From positions 2,858,660-2,922,659 of the forward strand of contig NZ_CP007441.1 of assembly GCF_000590475.1 (NCBI RefSeq): a stretch of DNA of 64,000 nt, written 5' to 3'. A program made the translations under genes and the position numbers. This stretch comes from Stutzerimonas stutzeri (lineage in GTDB: Bacteria > Pseudomonadota > Gammaproteobacteria > Pseudomonadales > Pseudomonadaceae). Numbering within the stretch: the first letter of the stretch is position 1; every line of letters begins with the position of its first letter. A model generated the notes under the pieces. It searched no databases. It saw nothing but the letters and a program-made list of their open reading frames with translations, and had not been told where the DNA came from. Shown one piece after another: positions 1 through 8,169 of this stretch.

Positions 1-556
1 GCATTTCGATCAGATTGATGGGTTCGGCATCACTCTTGAGCAGCGCACGCCAATTGGTGCGGTCGGCCACCTGGCTGCGCAACAGGTCTTCAACCATGCC
101 CGATTGCTGCCGGGTAGCGACGCGCATGATCGGCAGCGCCTGGCTCGCACCCTGGTCGAGCCAGCGCGTCGGCAACTGAGTGGCGCGGGTGATGCCCACC
201 TTGATGCCCGACGAGTTAGCCAGGTACACCACGTGGTCGGTCATGCAGAAGTCCATGCCCCACTGCGGGTCGCGGCAAGTGCCGAAATCGTGGTGGCATT
301 TTTCCGGGCTCATGATGCAGATGTCGCACTGCGGCAGCTTCTTGAAGCAGGGATAGCAGTAACCCTGGCTGAAGCTCTTGTTGGTCTTGCGACCGCAGTG
401 GCTGCAATGAATGGCGCCGAGGTATTCCAGACGCAGGGTCTTGCCGATCAGTGGATTGACCGGCACCCGCTGTTCATCGAGGCGGAAGGAGTACTGCGCC
501 GGCGCACCCAGCTGAATCGACATCTTGCTCAGGGCGCCGCGTCCGAGTTCAAGCAT
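1..556 (-). CDS. DUF2797 family protein (partial, C-terminus outside window)
   Basis: The reading frame is open from an ATG at 556 to the window edge, giving the first 185 residues. It matches my recollection of the Pseudomonas DUF2797 protein. It is cysteine-rich (C51, C54, C67, C70, C77, C80, C87, C94, C104), including a CSHC pair and a CYPC pair that look like zinc-binding knuckles. A stretch near residues 108-124 (DHVVYLAN, then KVGITR) resembles a GIY-YIG-like core. Its ATG overlaps the TGA of the upstream DUF1315 gene by one base, so the two are translationally coupled. No function is established that I can name. The protein continues beyond base 1. Confidence 0.85.
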   Translation of the reverse strand, partial: MLELGRGALSKMSIQLGAPAQYSFRLDEQRVPVNPLIGKTLRLEYLGAIHCSHCGRKTNKSFSQGYCYPCFKKLPQCDICIMSPEKCHHDFGTCRDPQWGMDFCMTDHVVYLANSSGIKVGITRATQLPTRWLDQGASQALPIMRVATRQQSGMVEDLLRSQVADRTNWRALLKSDAEPINLIEM

Positions 557-831
557 CAGTGTCGGGTCCCGGAAGCCGGGGCGAACAGACTGGTGTCGAT
601 CGGCGCCTTGTTCTTGCTCTTGGAGGCGCATTCCTGGCCACCCATGTAACCGGTGCGCTCTTCTTCCGGCAGATTCTGGGCTTCCCAGGCGATCATCGCG
701 CCGAGGCAGGTTTCCTTCTGCTCGGGCGTCAGCTTGCGCCCGTCGCTCCACTTGCCCAGTTCGACGGCGGTTTTGAGGCTTTCATAAATTTCGGGGGTGA
801 TGTTTTCGATGGCTTCGATAAAGGACGACAT
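556..831 (-). CDS. DUF1315 (YeaC-like) family protein
   Basis: A 91-residue small soluble protein that I recognise as the YeaC/DUF1315 family of gammaproteobacteria. Typical features are the N-terminus MSSFIEAIENITPEIYESLK and the central TGYMGGQECAS segment. It has no signal peptide or membrane segment. It is the upstream partner of the DUF2797 gene, with a one-base stop/start overlap. The next gene upstream on the same strand, a rhomboid protease, ends about 70 bases away. Its molecular role is unknown. Confidence 0.85.
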   Translation of the reverse strand: MSSFIEAIENITPEIYESLKTAVELGKWSDGRKLTPEQKETCLGAMIAWEAQNLPEEERTGYMGGQECASKSKNKAPIDTSLFAPASGTRH

Positions 832-901
832 GGCCGGCTCCCGGAGAACAAGCGATCATTCTACCGAGCGCCATCGCTTTAGGGAAAACCCGATCCGCCT
901 T

Positions 902-1777
902 TCAATTGCGCCGGCCCGCCACCCTGCGACGCGATAGCAGCCCGCCAAGGATACCGGTCAGGCAGCCGGCGGCGAGCCCCCCGACATGCGCCGCGTTGGC
1001 GATTGCCAGCGCGCCGAAACTGAGCACATCGACCACGCCGCTCAGGCATATGACCAGCCAGATCAGCATCAGCACCACGACGCCGGGTGGCAGCCGGTAG
1101 GCCTCGTCCGGCGATAGCTTCTGAAACAGCCAGCAATGCCCCAGCAATCCGTAGAGCACACCAGAGAGTCCGCCGAAGATACCGGGCCCGCCGAAAATAT
1201 ATTGCGACAGGTTGGAGACAACACCGAACAGCAGGGTCAACCCCAACAGCATCAAGGCACCCTGGCGATATTCGATGCGCCGGCCGAGCTCCCAATACCA
1301 CATGGAGTTCATCGCCAGATGAAGAAAGCCGAAGTGCACGAAAATCGGCGTGATCAGCCGCCACCATTGGCCTTCGGTCAGGGTCTGTTCGAGGGTCGCG
1401 AAATAGGCGTATTCGCCGTCGATGCGAAAATCGCTGAAGCTGAACCAGCGGATGGTGTCGTAATTCTCGCCCAGCATGGTGATGGCCGCGGCGATCATCG
1501 TCAGCAGTAGTACCGTCGCTGTCAGCGGGCTACGCCTTAGGCTGGCGAGAAACCCACCCCCTTGCCGCGGCGGCTGCTCGGCGACGACCGCTCCGTCCCC
1601 TTGCGGATAGCGCTCATAGAGCTCACGGACCTGCTCAGCCGTATCAACCGGCACCCTCAGCACCTGCTCGCCCGCTTCCTCGGAGACCCGGCAGGGCACC
1701 TGCAGACGCCGCAACAACGCGATGAAGCCGCTCAGGTCTTCTGACAACGGCAGACGCAACGCCTCTACAACGACCAT
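902..1777 (-). CDS. Rhomboid-family intramembrane serine protease
   Basis: A 291-residue polytopic membrane protein of the rhomboid family. Residues 1-75 form a soluble N-terminal domain, followed by about six membrane segments between roughly 84 and 285. The catalytic dyad is visible: Ser205 in GGLSGVLYG and His264 in ANAAHVGG. The conserved HFGFLHLAMN segment (H148, H153, N157) supplies the oxyanion-side histidine and asparagine. Rhomboids cleave single-pass membrane substrates inside the bilayer; the substrate here is unknown. The stop of the upstream metallophosphoesterase gene directly abuts its ATG, so it is probably co-transcribed with that gene and nadK. Confidence 0.9.
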   Translation of the reverse strand: MVVVEALRLPLSEDLSGFIALLRRLQVPCRVSEEAGEQVLRVPVDTAEQVRELYERYPQGDGAVVAEQPPRQGGGFLASLRRSPLTATVLLLTMIAAAITMLGENYDTIRWFSFSDFRIDGEYAYFATLEQTLTEGQWWRLITPIFVHFGFLHLAMNSMWYWELGRRIEYRQGALMLLGLTLLFGVVSNLSQYIFGGPGIFGGLSGVLYGLLGHCWLFQKLSPDEAYRLPPGVVVLMLIWLVICLSGVVDVLSFGALAIANAAHVGGLAAGCLTGILGGLLSRRRVAGRRN

Positions 1778-2737
1778 CTAGCGCTCCACATTCACCCAGA
1801 CGAACTTCGCCGGGTCGAGTCGGGTTTCCTGGTCGAGCCGGTAGGCCACCAGCTTGCCGTATTTCACCGCACTGTAATCCAGGCACGCCAGGTTATGACG
1901 GATGGGAGCGGGTTCGCCGCTACGCCAGTAATGCCCGACGAACAACAATGGCTCGTCGGGACCGTAAAGGAACAGGCGACTCTTCTGGCTCTCGCTGAGT
2001 GGCAGGCGCGCCGCCTTCTCCGGCAAGCCGTCAGGCTGAAACACGATATCGCCGTAGGTCTTGGGATCCTCTTCCCAGAACTTGGTGCGAAAGAAGCTGC
2101 GGGTAAAGCCCTCGGCACTGGTCAGGGTCAGACCTTCCGGCAGCGGCATGTCGGTGCCACGCAGCAGACGATCCAGCGCCTTGGCGGCAAATCCATCGGC
2201 GAAGGCCGCGTCACGCAGAAACTCGGGGTCGACCCGCCCTTGCTGCAAACGCTGGCGCAACTGGTCGATCACCGCGTTATCCCAGCAAGCGTGAACCACG
2301 CGGAAGCGCTCGCATTGCAGGAATAGCGGCAGCTCCATGAGCCATTCGCGAAACGCCTGCCACTCGTCGGGGTAATCCTCGAACTGCTGGAACGTCTGTT
2401 GCAACAGCATTTCATAGCGCGGCGTGTGTTCACGAACGAAGCGCTTGCCGCTCTCCGGCGGCGCTGGCGTGTACCACCCCAGCGCGTTGAATTCGTGATT
2501 GCCCATGATGCAGTGGGCCTGCCCCGCTTCAACCATGTCGTGCACCAGGTGCAATGCCTCGCGGATCCGCGGGCCGCGGTCGATGATGTCGCCAAGGAAA
2601 ATCACCCGCCGCCGTGGGTGCTGCCAGATGCCACCATGCTGGCTATAGCCGAGCTGCTCGAGCAGACGGGCCAGGGTATGGGCGCAACCGTGCACGTCCC
2701 CAATGAGGTCGTAGCTGCGCTCCGGATCGACGATCAC
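1778..2737 (-). CDS. Calcineurin-like metallophosphoesterase
   Basis: A 319-residue cytosolic phosphoesterase. The metal-binding signature of the PP1/PrpA-like superfamily is complete: GDVHG near residue 13, GDIIDRGPR near 48, GNHE near 79 and a C-terminal GHYWRSGEP. These residues coordinate a dinuclear metal centre that hydrolyses phosphomonoesters or diesters. The substrate cannot be told from sequence. Its ATG overlaps the nadK stop codon by one base and its stop abuts the rhomboid start, so the three form a tight minus-strand operon. Confidence 0.88.
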   Translation of the reverse strand: MIVDPERSYDLIGDVHGCAHTLARLLEQLGYSQHGGIWQHPRRRVIFLGDIIDRGPRIREALHLVHDMVEAGQAHCIMGNHEFNALGWYTPAPPESGKRFVREHTPRYEMLLQQTFQQFEDYPDEWQAFREWLMELPLFLQCERFRVVHACWDNAVIDQLRQRLQQGRVDPEFLRDAAFADGFAAKALDRLLRGTDMPLPEGLTLTSAEGFTRSFFRTKFWEEDPKTYGDIVFQPDGLPEKAARLPLSESQKSRLFLYGPDEPLLFVGHYWRSGEPAPIRHNLACLDYSAVKYGKLVAYRLDQETRLDPAKFVWVNVER

Positions 2738-3624
2738 TATTCCCCTCCACCAAGGCGACTGCCCCAGCCAAGCTTGGTACGGCAGACCTCGTAGTAGTTG
2801 TGGTCAAGCGGATGGATGAGGTGCAGTTTCTGCGGTTTCTTGCGCACGGTGACGGTATCGCCTGGCGCACAGGTGAAATGGTTCTGGCCGTCGCACGAGA
2901 CTTGCGGGTAGATCTGCATGTTCGGTGAGACCACAATTTTCAGCTCGCTGTTGCCATCTACCACAATTGGTCGGCTGGACAAGGTGTGCGGATACATCGG
3001 CACGATGACGATGGCATCCAGACGCGGATGCATGATCGGCCCGCCGGCGGACAGCGAGTAGGCCGTAGAGCCCGTCGGGGTGGCCACGATCAGCCCATCG
3101 GCCTTCTGGCTGCAGACGAACTGGCCATCGATGTAAAGCTCGAACTCGATCATCCGGGTCGATTTTCCCGGATGTAGCACCACATCATTGAGCGCGTCCC
3201 CCTCTCCGATGGACTCTTCGAAGCGCCGCACCTGTGCCTCGAGCAGAAAGCGGTTCTCTAGGGTGTACTGCCCACTGAGCACTTCGGCGACCTTCTCTTC
3301 CAGGTCGTCGGGTCGAATATCGGTGAGGAAACCCAGGCTGCCACGGTTGATTCCGAGCACCGGAACACGGTGCCTGGCCATCGCCCGCGCGGCACCGAGC
3401 AGGCTGCCGTCCCCCCCGACCACGATGACTAGATCACAGGACTCGCCCAGCCTCTGCCGCGACGAGGTTTGCATGCCATGGCCCGGCAGCACCTCGGCAA
3501 TGTTCTCCTCGAGAATGACGTGCAGATGGCGCTCTACGAGGAACCGCTTCAGCCGGCGAATGGTATCCAGCACCTGAGAACTGCCCAGGCGGCCGATGAT
3601 GCCGATATTGCGGAACTGATCCAT
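2737..3624 (-). CDS. nadK: NAD kinase
   Basis: A 295-residue ATP-NAD kinase that phosphorylates NAD to NADP in the cytosol. It shows the diagnostic GGDGSLLGAAR motif, NRGSLGFLTD, the ATPTGSTAYSLSAGGP substrate loop and a C-terminal GWGSRLGGGE. I chose the ATG at 3624 (MDQFRNIGIIGR), preceded by a GGAG Shine-Dalgarno at 3631-3634. The open frame runs 37 codons further upstream, but that extension is not family-like. It is the first gene of an operon with the metallophosphoesterase and the rhomboid protease. Confidence 0.96.
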   Translation of the reverse strand: MDQFRNIGIIGRLGSSQVLDTIRRLKRFLVERHLHVILEENIAEVLPGHGMQTSSRQRLGESCDLVIVVGGDGSLLGAARAMARHRVPVLGINRGSLGFLTDIRPDDLEEKVAEVLSGQYTLENRFLLEAQVRRFEESIGEGDALNDVVLHPGKSTRMIEFELYIDGQFVCSQKADGLIVATPTGSTAYSLSAGGPIMHPRLDAIVIVPMYPHTLSSRPIVVDGNSELKIVVSPNMQIYPQVSCDGQNHFTCAPGDTVTVRKKPQKLHLIHPLDHNYYEVCRTKLGWGSRLGGGE

Positions 3625-3830
3625 TGAAGCTCCCTGATAGGCGTGGCTGGTAACAGGCGGGCATGCATCGGGGCGCAGGCCGGCCGAAGCGTAACAGGCA
3701 CTAGATTGGTGTCGCGCGAGCACGACTGAGTTCAACGCTGCGCGCTACGCGGAATCCCGTTGCGACGCGGCGCAGGGATTATGGGCGAAAGCTCGAAGTG
3801 GCAGCAAACCATCCCGGCTATGCTTGTTGC

Positions 3831-4757
3831 ATGAGCCCGTCCTATCTCGCTGAACTGATGCCCCGATTGCTGCACCCTCAGGTGCGTGATCTCGCGTGGG
3901 TGCTGATGTCGCCGCCGCTGTTGAGCGATACGCCAGCACCCCAGCGTCATCCGCTCGCAGCCAGTCACTGGGCCTCTCACCCCGACGAACTCGCCGACTG
4001 GCTGCTATCGCACGACAGCCAGCCAAGCGTGCTCGAGGCGTGGCTGGCACAACACAGCATCCGCCGGCTGGGCCTGTATTACGAGCGCCTCTGGCAATTC
4101 GCGCTGGGCCAGGCGCCGGACGTCGAGCTGCTGGTGGCCAATCTTCCGATTCGCCAGGCAGGTCATACGCTGGGTGAACTGGACCTGATCCTGCACGATG
4201 CAGAAGGTGTGCACCACATAGAGCTAGCGGTGAAATTCTACCTGGGCCTGGAAACCGGTGATCGCCGTCGGCACGATCACTGGCTTGGGCCCGGCAGCCA
4301 TGACCGGCTGGACATCAAACTGCAACGGCTCTGCCAGCATCAGTTGAAGCTCTCGTCGAGCCCACCTGCCAAGGCGCTCCTCGCCGAGTTGACCTGCGGT
4401 GAAATCGACAGCGCCCTCTGGCTCGGCGGTTACCTTTTCCAGCCTGGAACGTCCGGTTGCGAGCCGCCTACCGGAGCCCATCCGCTGCATCTCGGTGGGC
4501 ATTGGCTGCGGCAATGCGATTGGGTGAACTCGACCGCCGAGGGCGCGACGCGCTGGCAGCCGCTGCACCGTCAGGCCTGGTTGGCACCGGCGCAGTTGGA
4601 TGGCGGGCAGCCTTGGCCAGCTGCGGAGGTCGAGCGCTGGATAGCCGAAGTCAACGGCAAACAGGCAAGGCTCATGGCACGCCTCGAGATGGATACGGTT
4701 GGCCGCTGGGCCGAGCGCGAGCGCCTGTTCGTGGTACCCGATAGTTGGCCGGGATGA
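3831..4757 (+). CDS. DUF1853 family protein (PD-(D/E)XK-like fold)
   Basis: About 308 residues, recognised as the DUF1853 family found in pseudomonads. The core around GELDLILHD and HIELAVKFYLG has the spacing of a PD-(D/E)XK nuclease-like active site: acidic residues on one strand, then E-x-K on the next. Activity is not demonstrated for the family that I know of. I place the start at the ATG at 3831. A GTG at 3798 in the same frame is possible, and neither has a strong Shine-Dalgarno. The gene is divergent from nadK and ends about 90 bases before the chromate transporter start. Confidence 0.8.
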   Translation: MSPSYLAELMPRLLHPQVRDLAWVLMSPPLLSDTPAPQRHPLAASHWASHPDELADWLLSHDSQPSVLEAWLAQHSIRRLGLYYERLWQFALGQAPDVELLVANLPIRQAGHTLGELDLILHDAEGVHHIELAVKFYLGLETGDRRRHDHWLGPGSHDRLDIKLQRLCQHQLKLSSSPPAKALLAELTCGEIDSALWLGGYLFQPGTSGCEPPTGAHPLHLGGHWLRQCDWVNSTAEGATRWQPLHRQAWLAPAQLDGGQPWPAAEVERWIAEVNGKQARLMARLEMDTVGRWAERERLFVVPDSWPG

Positions 4758-4847
4758 ATGACGCGGCGGTTACCGCAAACTGTCATCTGTCTATCGCATA
4801 CTGCCAGGTCACCCGACGTTGGCACGCCAACAACAGAAACTTCATTC

Positions 4848-6059
4848 ATGTCCGTTACCTCTGACCACCGACCGCATTCGACCGCCTGGGCGATATTTCT
4901 GGTGTTCCTGCGCCTGGGGCTGACCTCGTTTGGCGGTCCGGTCGCCCATCTTGGCTATTTCCGGGAAGAGTTCGTCCATCGCCGCCACTGGCTGGACGAG
5001 GCGCGGTATGCGGATCTGGTTGCGCTCTGCCAGTTCCTACCCGGGCCGGCCAGCAGTCAGGTCGGAATCGCCATCGGCCTGTTGCGTGGCGGTTACCGCG
5101 GCTCGCTAGCCGCCTGGACCGGTTTTACCCTGCCTTCGGCGATCGCGCTGACGCTGTTTGCCCTTGGCCTCGCCAGCTGGGGCGACGCCGTTTCGGATGG
5201 ATTCCTGCACGGTCTGAAAATCGTCGCGGTAGCGGTCGTGGCCCAGGCCGTATGGGGGATGGCGAAAAATCTGTGTACCACTGGGGCGCGGCTAACCCTC
5301 GCGCTGTTGGCGGCCTGCGCGGTACTGGTCCTGCCCAATGCATGGGCGCAGCTTGGGGTCATCGTACTGGCCGGCGTGGTTGGGTGGTCGATGTTTCGCC
5401 CGGCGATAAAGGCCTCTCCGGCTCCACTACAATCTTATGCGGGACGCTCGACCGCCAGCCTGTTTCTACTGCTGTTCTTCGCCCTGCTGATTGTGCTGCC
5501 CGCGCTGGCCGCCGCCTCGGCCAGTCAGTGGCCGGCATTGCTCGATACCTTCTATCGAACCGGCGCGCTGGTCTTTGGCGGAGGTCATGTAATGCTGCCG
5601 CTGCTGCAGGCCGAGGTCGTGCCCAACGGCTGGGTCAGCAATGATATTTTCCTTGCCGGCTATGGCGCTGCCCAGGCGGTACCGGGGCCGCTGTTCACCT
5701 TTTCCGCCTTTCTCGGCGGGTCGATGAACGAGGGCGGCACCCGTTTGCTAAGCGCAGGTTTATGCCTCGTCGCGGTATTCATTCCTTCGTTTCTTCTGGT
5801 GTTCGGCGTAATTCCATTCTGGGACCGGCTGCGAACCAACCATCATGTGCAGGCGGCGCTAGCTGGGGTGAGTGCCGCGGTGGTCGGTCTGTTACTGGCG
5901 GCGCTGTACGATCCGGTCTGGACCAATGCGATATTCGGGCCTGGCGATTTTGCGCTGGCGTTGGTCGCCTTGGTCGCCTTGATGGCCTGGAAGTTGCCCC
6001 CCTGGCTGGTGGTGCTGGCCGGCGGCATCGCTGGCTGGGCGATTGCCGCATTGCTCTAA
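4848..6059 (+). CDS. chrA: Chromate transporter, two-domain ChrA type
   Basis: A 403-residue inner-membrane protein with two homologous CHR halves (about 15-190 and 215-400). Family hallmarks are SFGGPVAHLGYF and LPGPASSQ in the first half, and VFGGGHVMLPLL and AVPGPLFTFSAFLG in the second. Long-chain ChrA proteins export chromate and confer resistance; related proteins may move other anions. The ATG at 4848 (MSVTSDHRP) is preferred because the 30 upstream in-frame codons lack family character. It follows the DUF1853 gene on the same strand. No ChrB-type regulator is adjacent. Confidence 0.9.
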   Translation: MSVTSDHRPHSTAWAIFLVFLRLGLTSFGGPVAHLGYFREEFVHRRHWLDEARYADLVALCQFLPGPASSQVGIAIGLLRGGYRGSLAAWTGFTLPSAIALTLFALGLASWGDAVSDGFLHGLKIVAVAVVAQAVWGMAKNLCTTGARLTLALLAACAVLVLPNAWAQLGVIVLAGVVGWSMFRPAIKASPAPLQSYAGRSTASLFLLLFFALLIVLPALAAASASQWPALLDTFYRTGALVFGGGHVMLPLLQAEVVPNGWVSNDIFLAGYGAAQAVPGPLFTFSAFLGGSMNEGGTRLLSAGLCLVAVFIPSFLLVFGVIPFWDRLRTNHHVQAALAGVSAAVVGLLLAALYDPVWTNAIFGPGDFALALVALVALMAWKLPPWLVVLAGGIAGWAIAALL

Positions 6060-6079
6060 CGGCCGTCAGCACCAACTGC

Positions 6080-7186
6080 CTAGCCGCTACGCTCGGTGCG
6101 CCCACCCGAGCGCGCCAGATAACCACTGCCCTGTTCGCACATCAAGGCTGCGTAATCCTCCGCCGACAGAGCATCGAGCCCGCCACGCAGCGGATAAGCG
6201 ATATAGCCCAGCTGGGTCAGCAAAAAGACTGCACTGGCGCTACGCTTGCCGCTGTCGCAATAGCACAGGTAGACCCGGTCCTGCTTCAGCAGGCGCGTTT
6301 TCAGGCGCAGCAGATGCAGCGGCATATTCAGCGCCTGCGGCGCATGGCCACGCTGGTACTCGTCCAGCAGCCGGACATCCAGCCATTGCGCGCCTTGAGC
6401 GATCAGTTCGTTCGCCTGTGCCAGCCCCAGCTCGGCTACCACCGGAGCCTTCAGCAGCGCAATGAAATCCTGCCGTGCCAGACGCAGCACACAGGCGTCT
6501 TCGAGCAACGTCACAGTGGCGTTGCGCGGGCTCTCGGTCAGCAAGGCTTCTTCACCGAAACAGGCACCGACGCCCAACTCCGCCACCACCTGCTCATCCC
6601 TACCAAAGCCGATCATCACTTCCGCGCGTCCGCTTTTGAGGAAATAACAGCAGTCCCCGACATCGCCTTCACGCAGCAGCACATGGCCAGCAGACAGCTC
6701 GACTGAATCGAGCTTGCCCAGCATGTTCCGTACGTTCTCCGCCGGCACTTTGGCGAACAGAGGGTTATCCAGCAGCTCCTCGAGCCAATCGGTCAGCTCG
6801 CCAGCTGTCGCCAGTTGAAGAAGCAGATCGGAATGGCTCTGGCGCCAGGCCAACAAACGATCCAACTGTGCGCTATCGAATACCAGCACGCTGGAGTCTT
6901 CCAGCGCCTGCACCTGCAGCAGTCGGCTGCCGGCACTGAACACATGGCAACTTTCCGGGGAGCCAGCGAACATTCGCCGAGCCACGCCGTCCGGGCCTTG
7001 CATGGACAGCGAACCGGTCAACAGGAAATAGCTCGACCCGACCTCGGACTTGTCATCGAACAGCCATTCGGTAGCGAGCAGCGGGCGCGGAATCAACTGG
7101 TCGCGCAGTGACTGCAGCTGACGAGGCGAGAGCGCGTTAAGCGGTGTCAGACGGCGTACCTGATCGGGGAGTAGCGGCTTGTTCAT
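6080..7186 (-). CDS. Cyclic-nucleotide-binding / rhodanese fusion protein
   Basis: A 368-residue cytosolic protein. Two cupin-like cNMP-binding (CRP/CAP effector) domains are visible at about 20-125 and 140-255; the second carries FGEEALLTESPRNATV, the phosphate-binding-cassette region. A rhodanese domain follows at about 265-350 with the active-site loop YCDSGKRSASA, whose cysteine would carry persulfide. There is no helix-turn-helix, so it is not a transcription factor. The architecture suggests sulfur transfer or a thiol signal controlled by a cyclic nucleotide, but the partner is unknown. It is followed by the PLP desulfhydrase gene upstream on the same strand (7210-8169), a sulfur-related neighbour. 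Confidence 0.85.
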   Translation of the reverse strand: MNKPLLPDQVRRLTPLNALSPRQLQSLRDQLIPRPLLATEWLFDDKSEVGSSYFLLTGSLSMQGPDGVARRMFAGSPESCHVFSAGSRLLQVQALEDSSVLVFDSAQLDRLLAWRQSHSDLLLQLATAGELTDWLEELLDNPLFAKVPAENVRNMLGKLDSVELSAGHVLLREGDVGDCCYFLKSGRAEVMIGFGRDEQVVAELGVGACFGEEALLTESPRNATVTLLEDACVLRLARQDFIALLKAPVVAELGLAQANELIAQGAQWLDVRLLDEYQRGHAPQALNMPLHLLRLKTRLLKQDRVYLCYCDSGKRSASAVFLLTQLGYIAYPLRGGLDALSAEDYAALMCEQGSGYLARSGGRTERSG

Positions 7187-7209
7187 CCATGGTTTCCAAG
7201 TACGAAGGG

Positions 7210-8169
7210 TCAGCGCAGCAGTTCGTCCAGCTGTGCCTGGGCATCGCGCCGACCCTGCAGGCCACCGGTGTGCACGAAGATGAGCCGCGTGCCGGGCGCA
7301 AAATAACCGCGCTCCACGTAAAGGCGCAATGCCATCATCGCCTTAGCCGTATAAACCGGCTCCAGCGGTAGCCCGGTCGCACGCTCGGTTTCGACCATGA
7401 AGCGCGCCAGCGCCTCGTCGAATTGGCCGAAACCACCGCGACTCGCATCGATCAGCTGATAGTTTGCGCAGGTGAGACCGGCCTCGCCCAGCAGCCGTCC
7501 GACCTCTTGCGCGACGCCATGAGACGGCGGCCCCGCCATCGCTCCATGCACCCGACGGTTACCCTGCCCCGCCTCTCCAATCACCAACCCGGCCAGCGTC
7601 GTACCGGTGCCAGCAGCCAACCACCAACCGTCGTAGTCGTTCCAGCCAAGCGCGGCAAGCTGCTCCCGTACGCGGAGCACCAAAGGTGAGCAGCCCAGAG
7701 CACCGGCCAGCCCGCCACCACCTTCAGGTATGCAGTGATAGTTCGGGTAACGCTGGCGCCAGGCGTCGAAGAAGTTCGGCTGATGCCGCGCGCGGTAGCC
7801 TGCGTAACCCAGCCAGTGCAACTGCATGCCGAAGCCCTGCAGATCCTCCGCAGTCGCGGTTCTCTGGGGATGACCACGTACCAGGCCGACGCTTGCCAGC
7901 CCGAAGCGCTTCGCCGAGGCCGCCAGCGCATGAAGATGATTGGAATGCGGACCACCAAGGCTGATCAGTCCAGGCGCACCGGCCGCCTGCGCCGCGTGCA
8001 GGTGATGGACGAGTTTGAACCACTTGTTTCCAGACAATTCGGGATCAATCAAATCCAGACGTAGCACGGCGAGCTGTACGTTCGCTTGCTGCAACCAAGG
8101 CAAATCGACGGGCTGCAACGGCACAAGAGATGCCTCTGGAGAAAGCGTTGAAAATGCGGGCACGTGCAT
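7210..8169 (-). CDS. PLP-dependent D-cysteine desulfhydrase / ACC deaminase-like enzyme
   Basis: A 319-residue fold-type II PLP enzyme. The segment SGNKWFKL (Lys52 as the likely Schiff-base lysine) and GGPHSNHLHALA (the substrate and phosphate-binding Asn/His loop) define the ACC deaminase / D-cysteine desulfhydrase family. AGTGTTLAGL is the glycine-rich phosphate cup. The reaction is probably breakdown of D-cysteine to pyruvate, sulfide and ammonia, or a related amino acid. Sequence alone does not separate these from true ACC deaminase. Its start directly abuts the stop of the coiled-coil gene upstream. Confidence 0.85.
   Translation of the reverse strand: MHVPAFSTLSPEASLVPLQPVDLPWLQQANVQLAVLRLDLIDPELSGNKWFKLVHHLHAAQAAGAPGLISLGGPHSNHLHALAASAKRFGLASVGLVRGHPQRTATAEDLQGFGMQLHWLGYAGYRARHQPNFFDAWRQRYPNYHCIPEGGGGLAGALGCSPLVLRVREQLAALGWNDYDGWWLAAGTGTTLAGLVIGEAGQGNRRVHGAMAGPPSHGVAQEVGRLLGEAGLTCANYQLIDASRGGFGQFDEALARFMVETERATGLPLEPVYTAKAMMALRLYVERGYFAPGTRLIFVHTGGLQGRRDAQAQLDELLR

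Noticed and set aside
104..649. 181-codon plus-strand frame opposite the DUF2797 gene
   Set aside because: Antisense shadow of a recognisable protein on the minus strand; no Shine-Dalgarno or family match.
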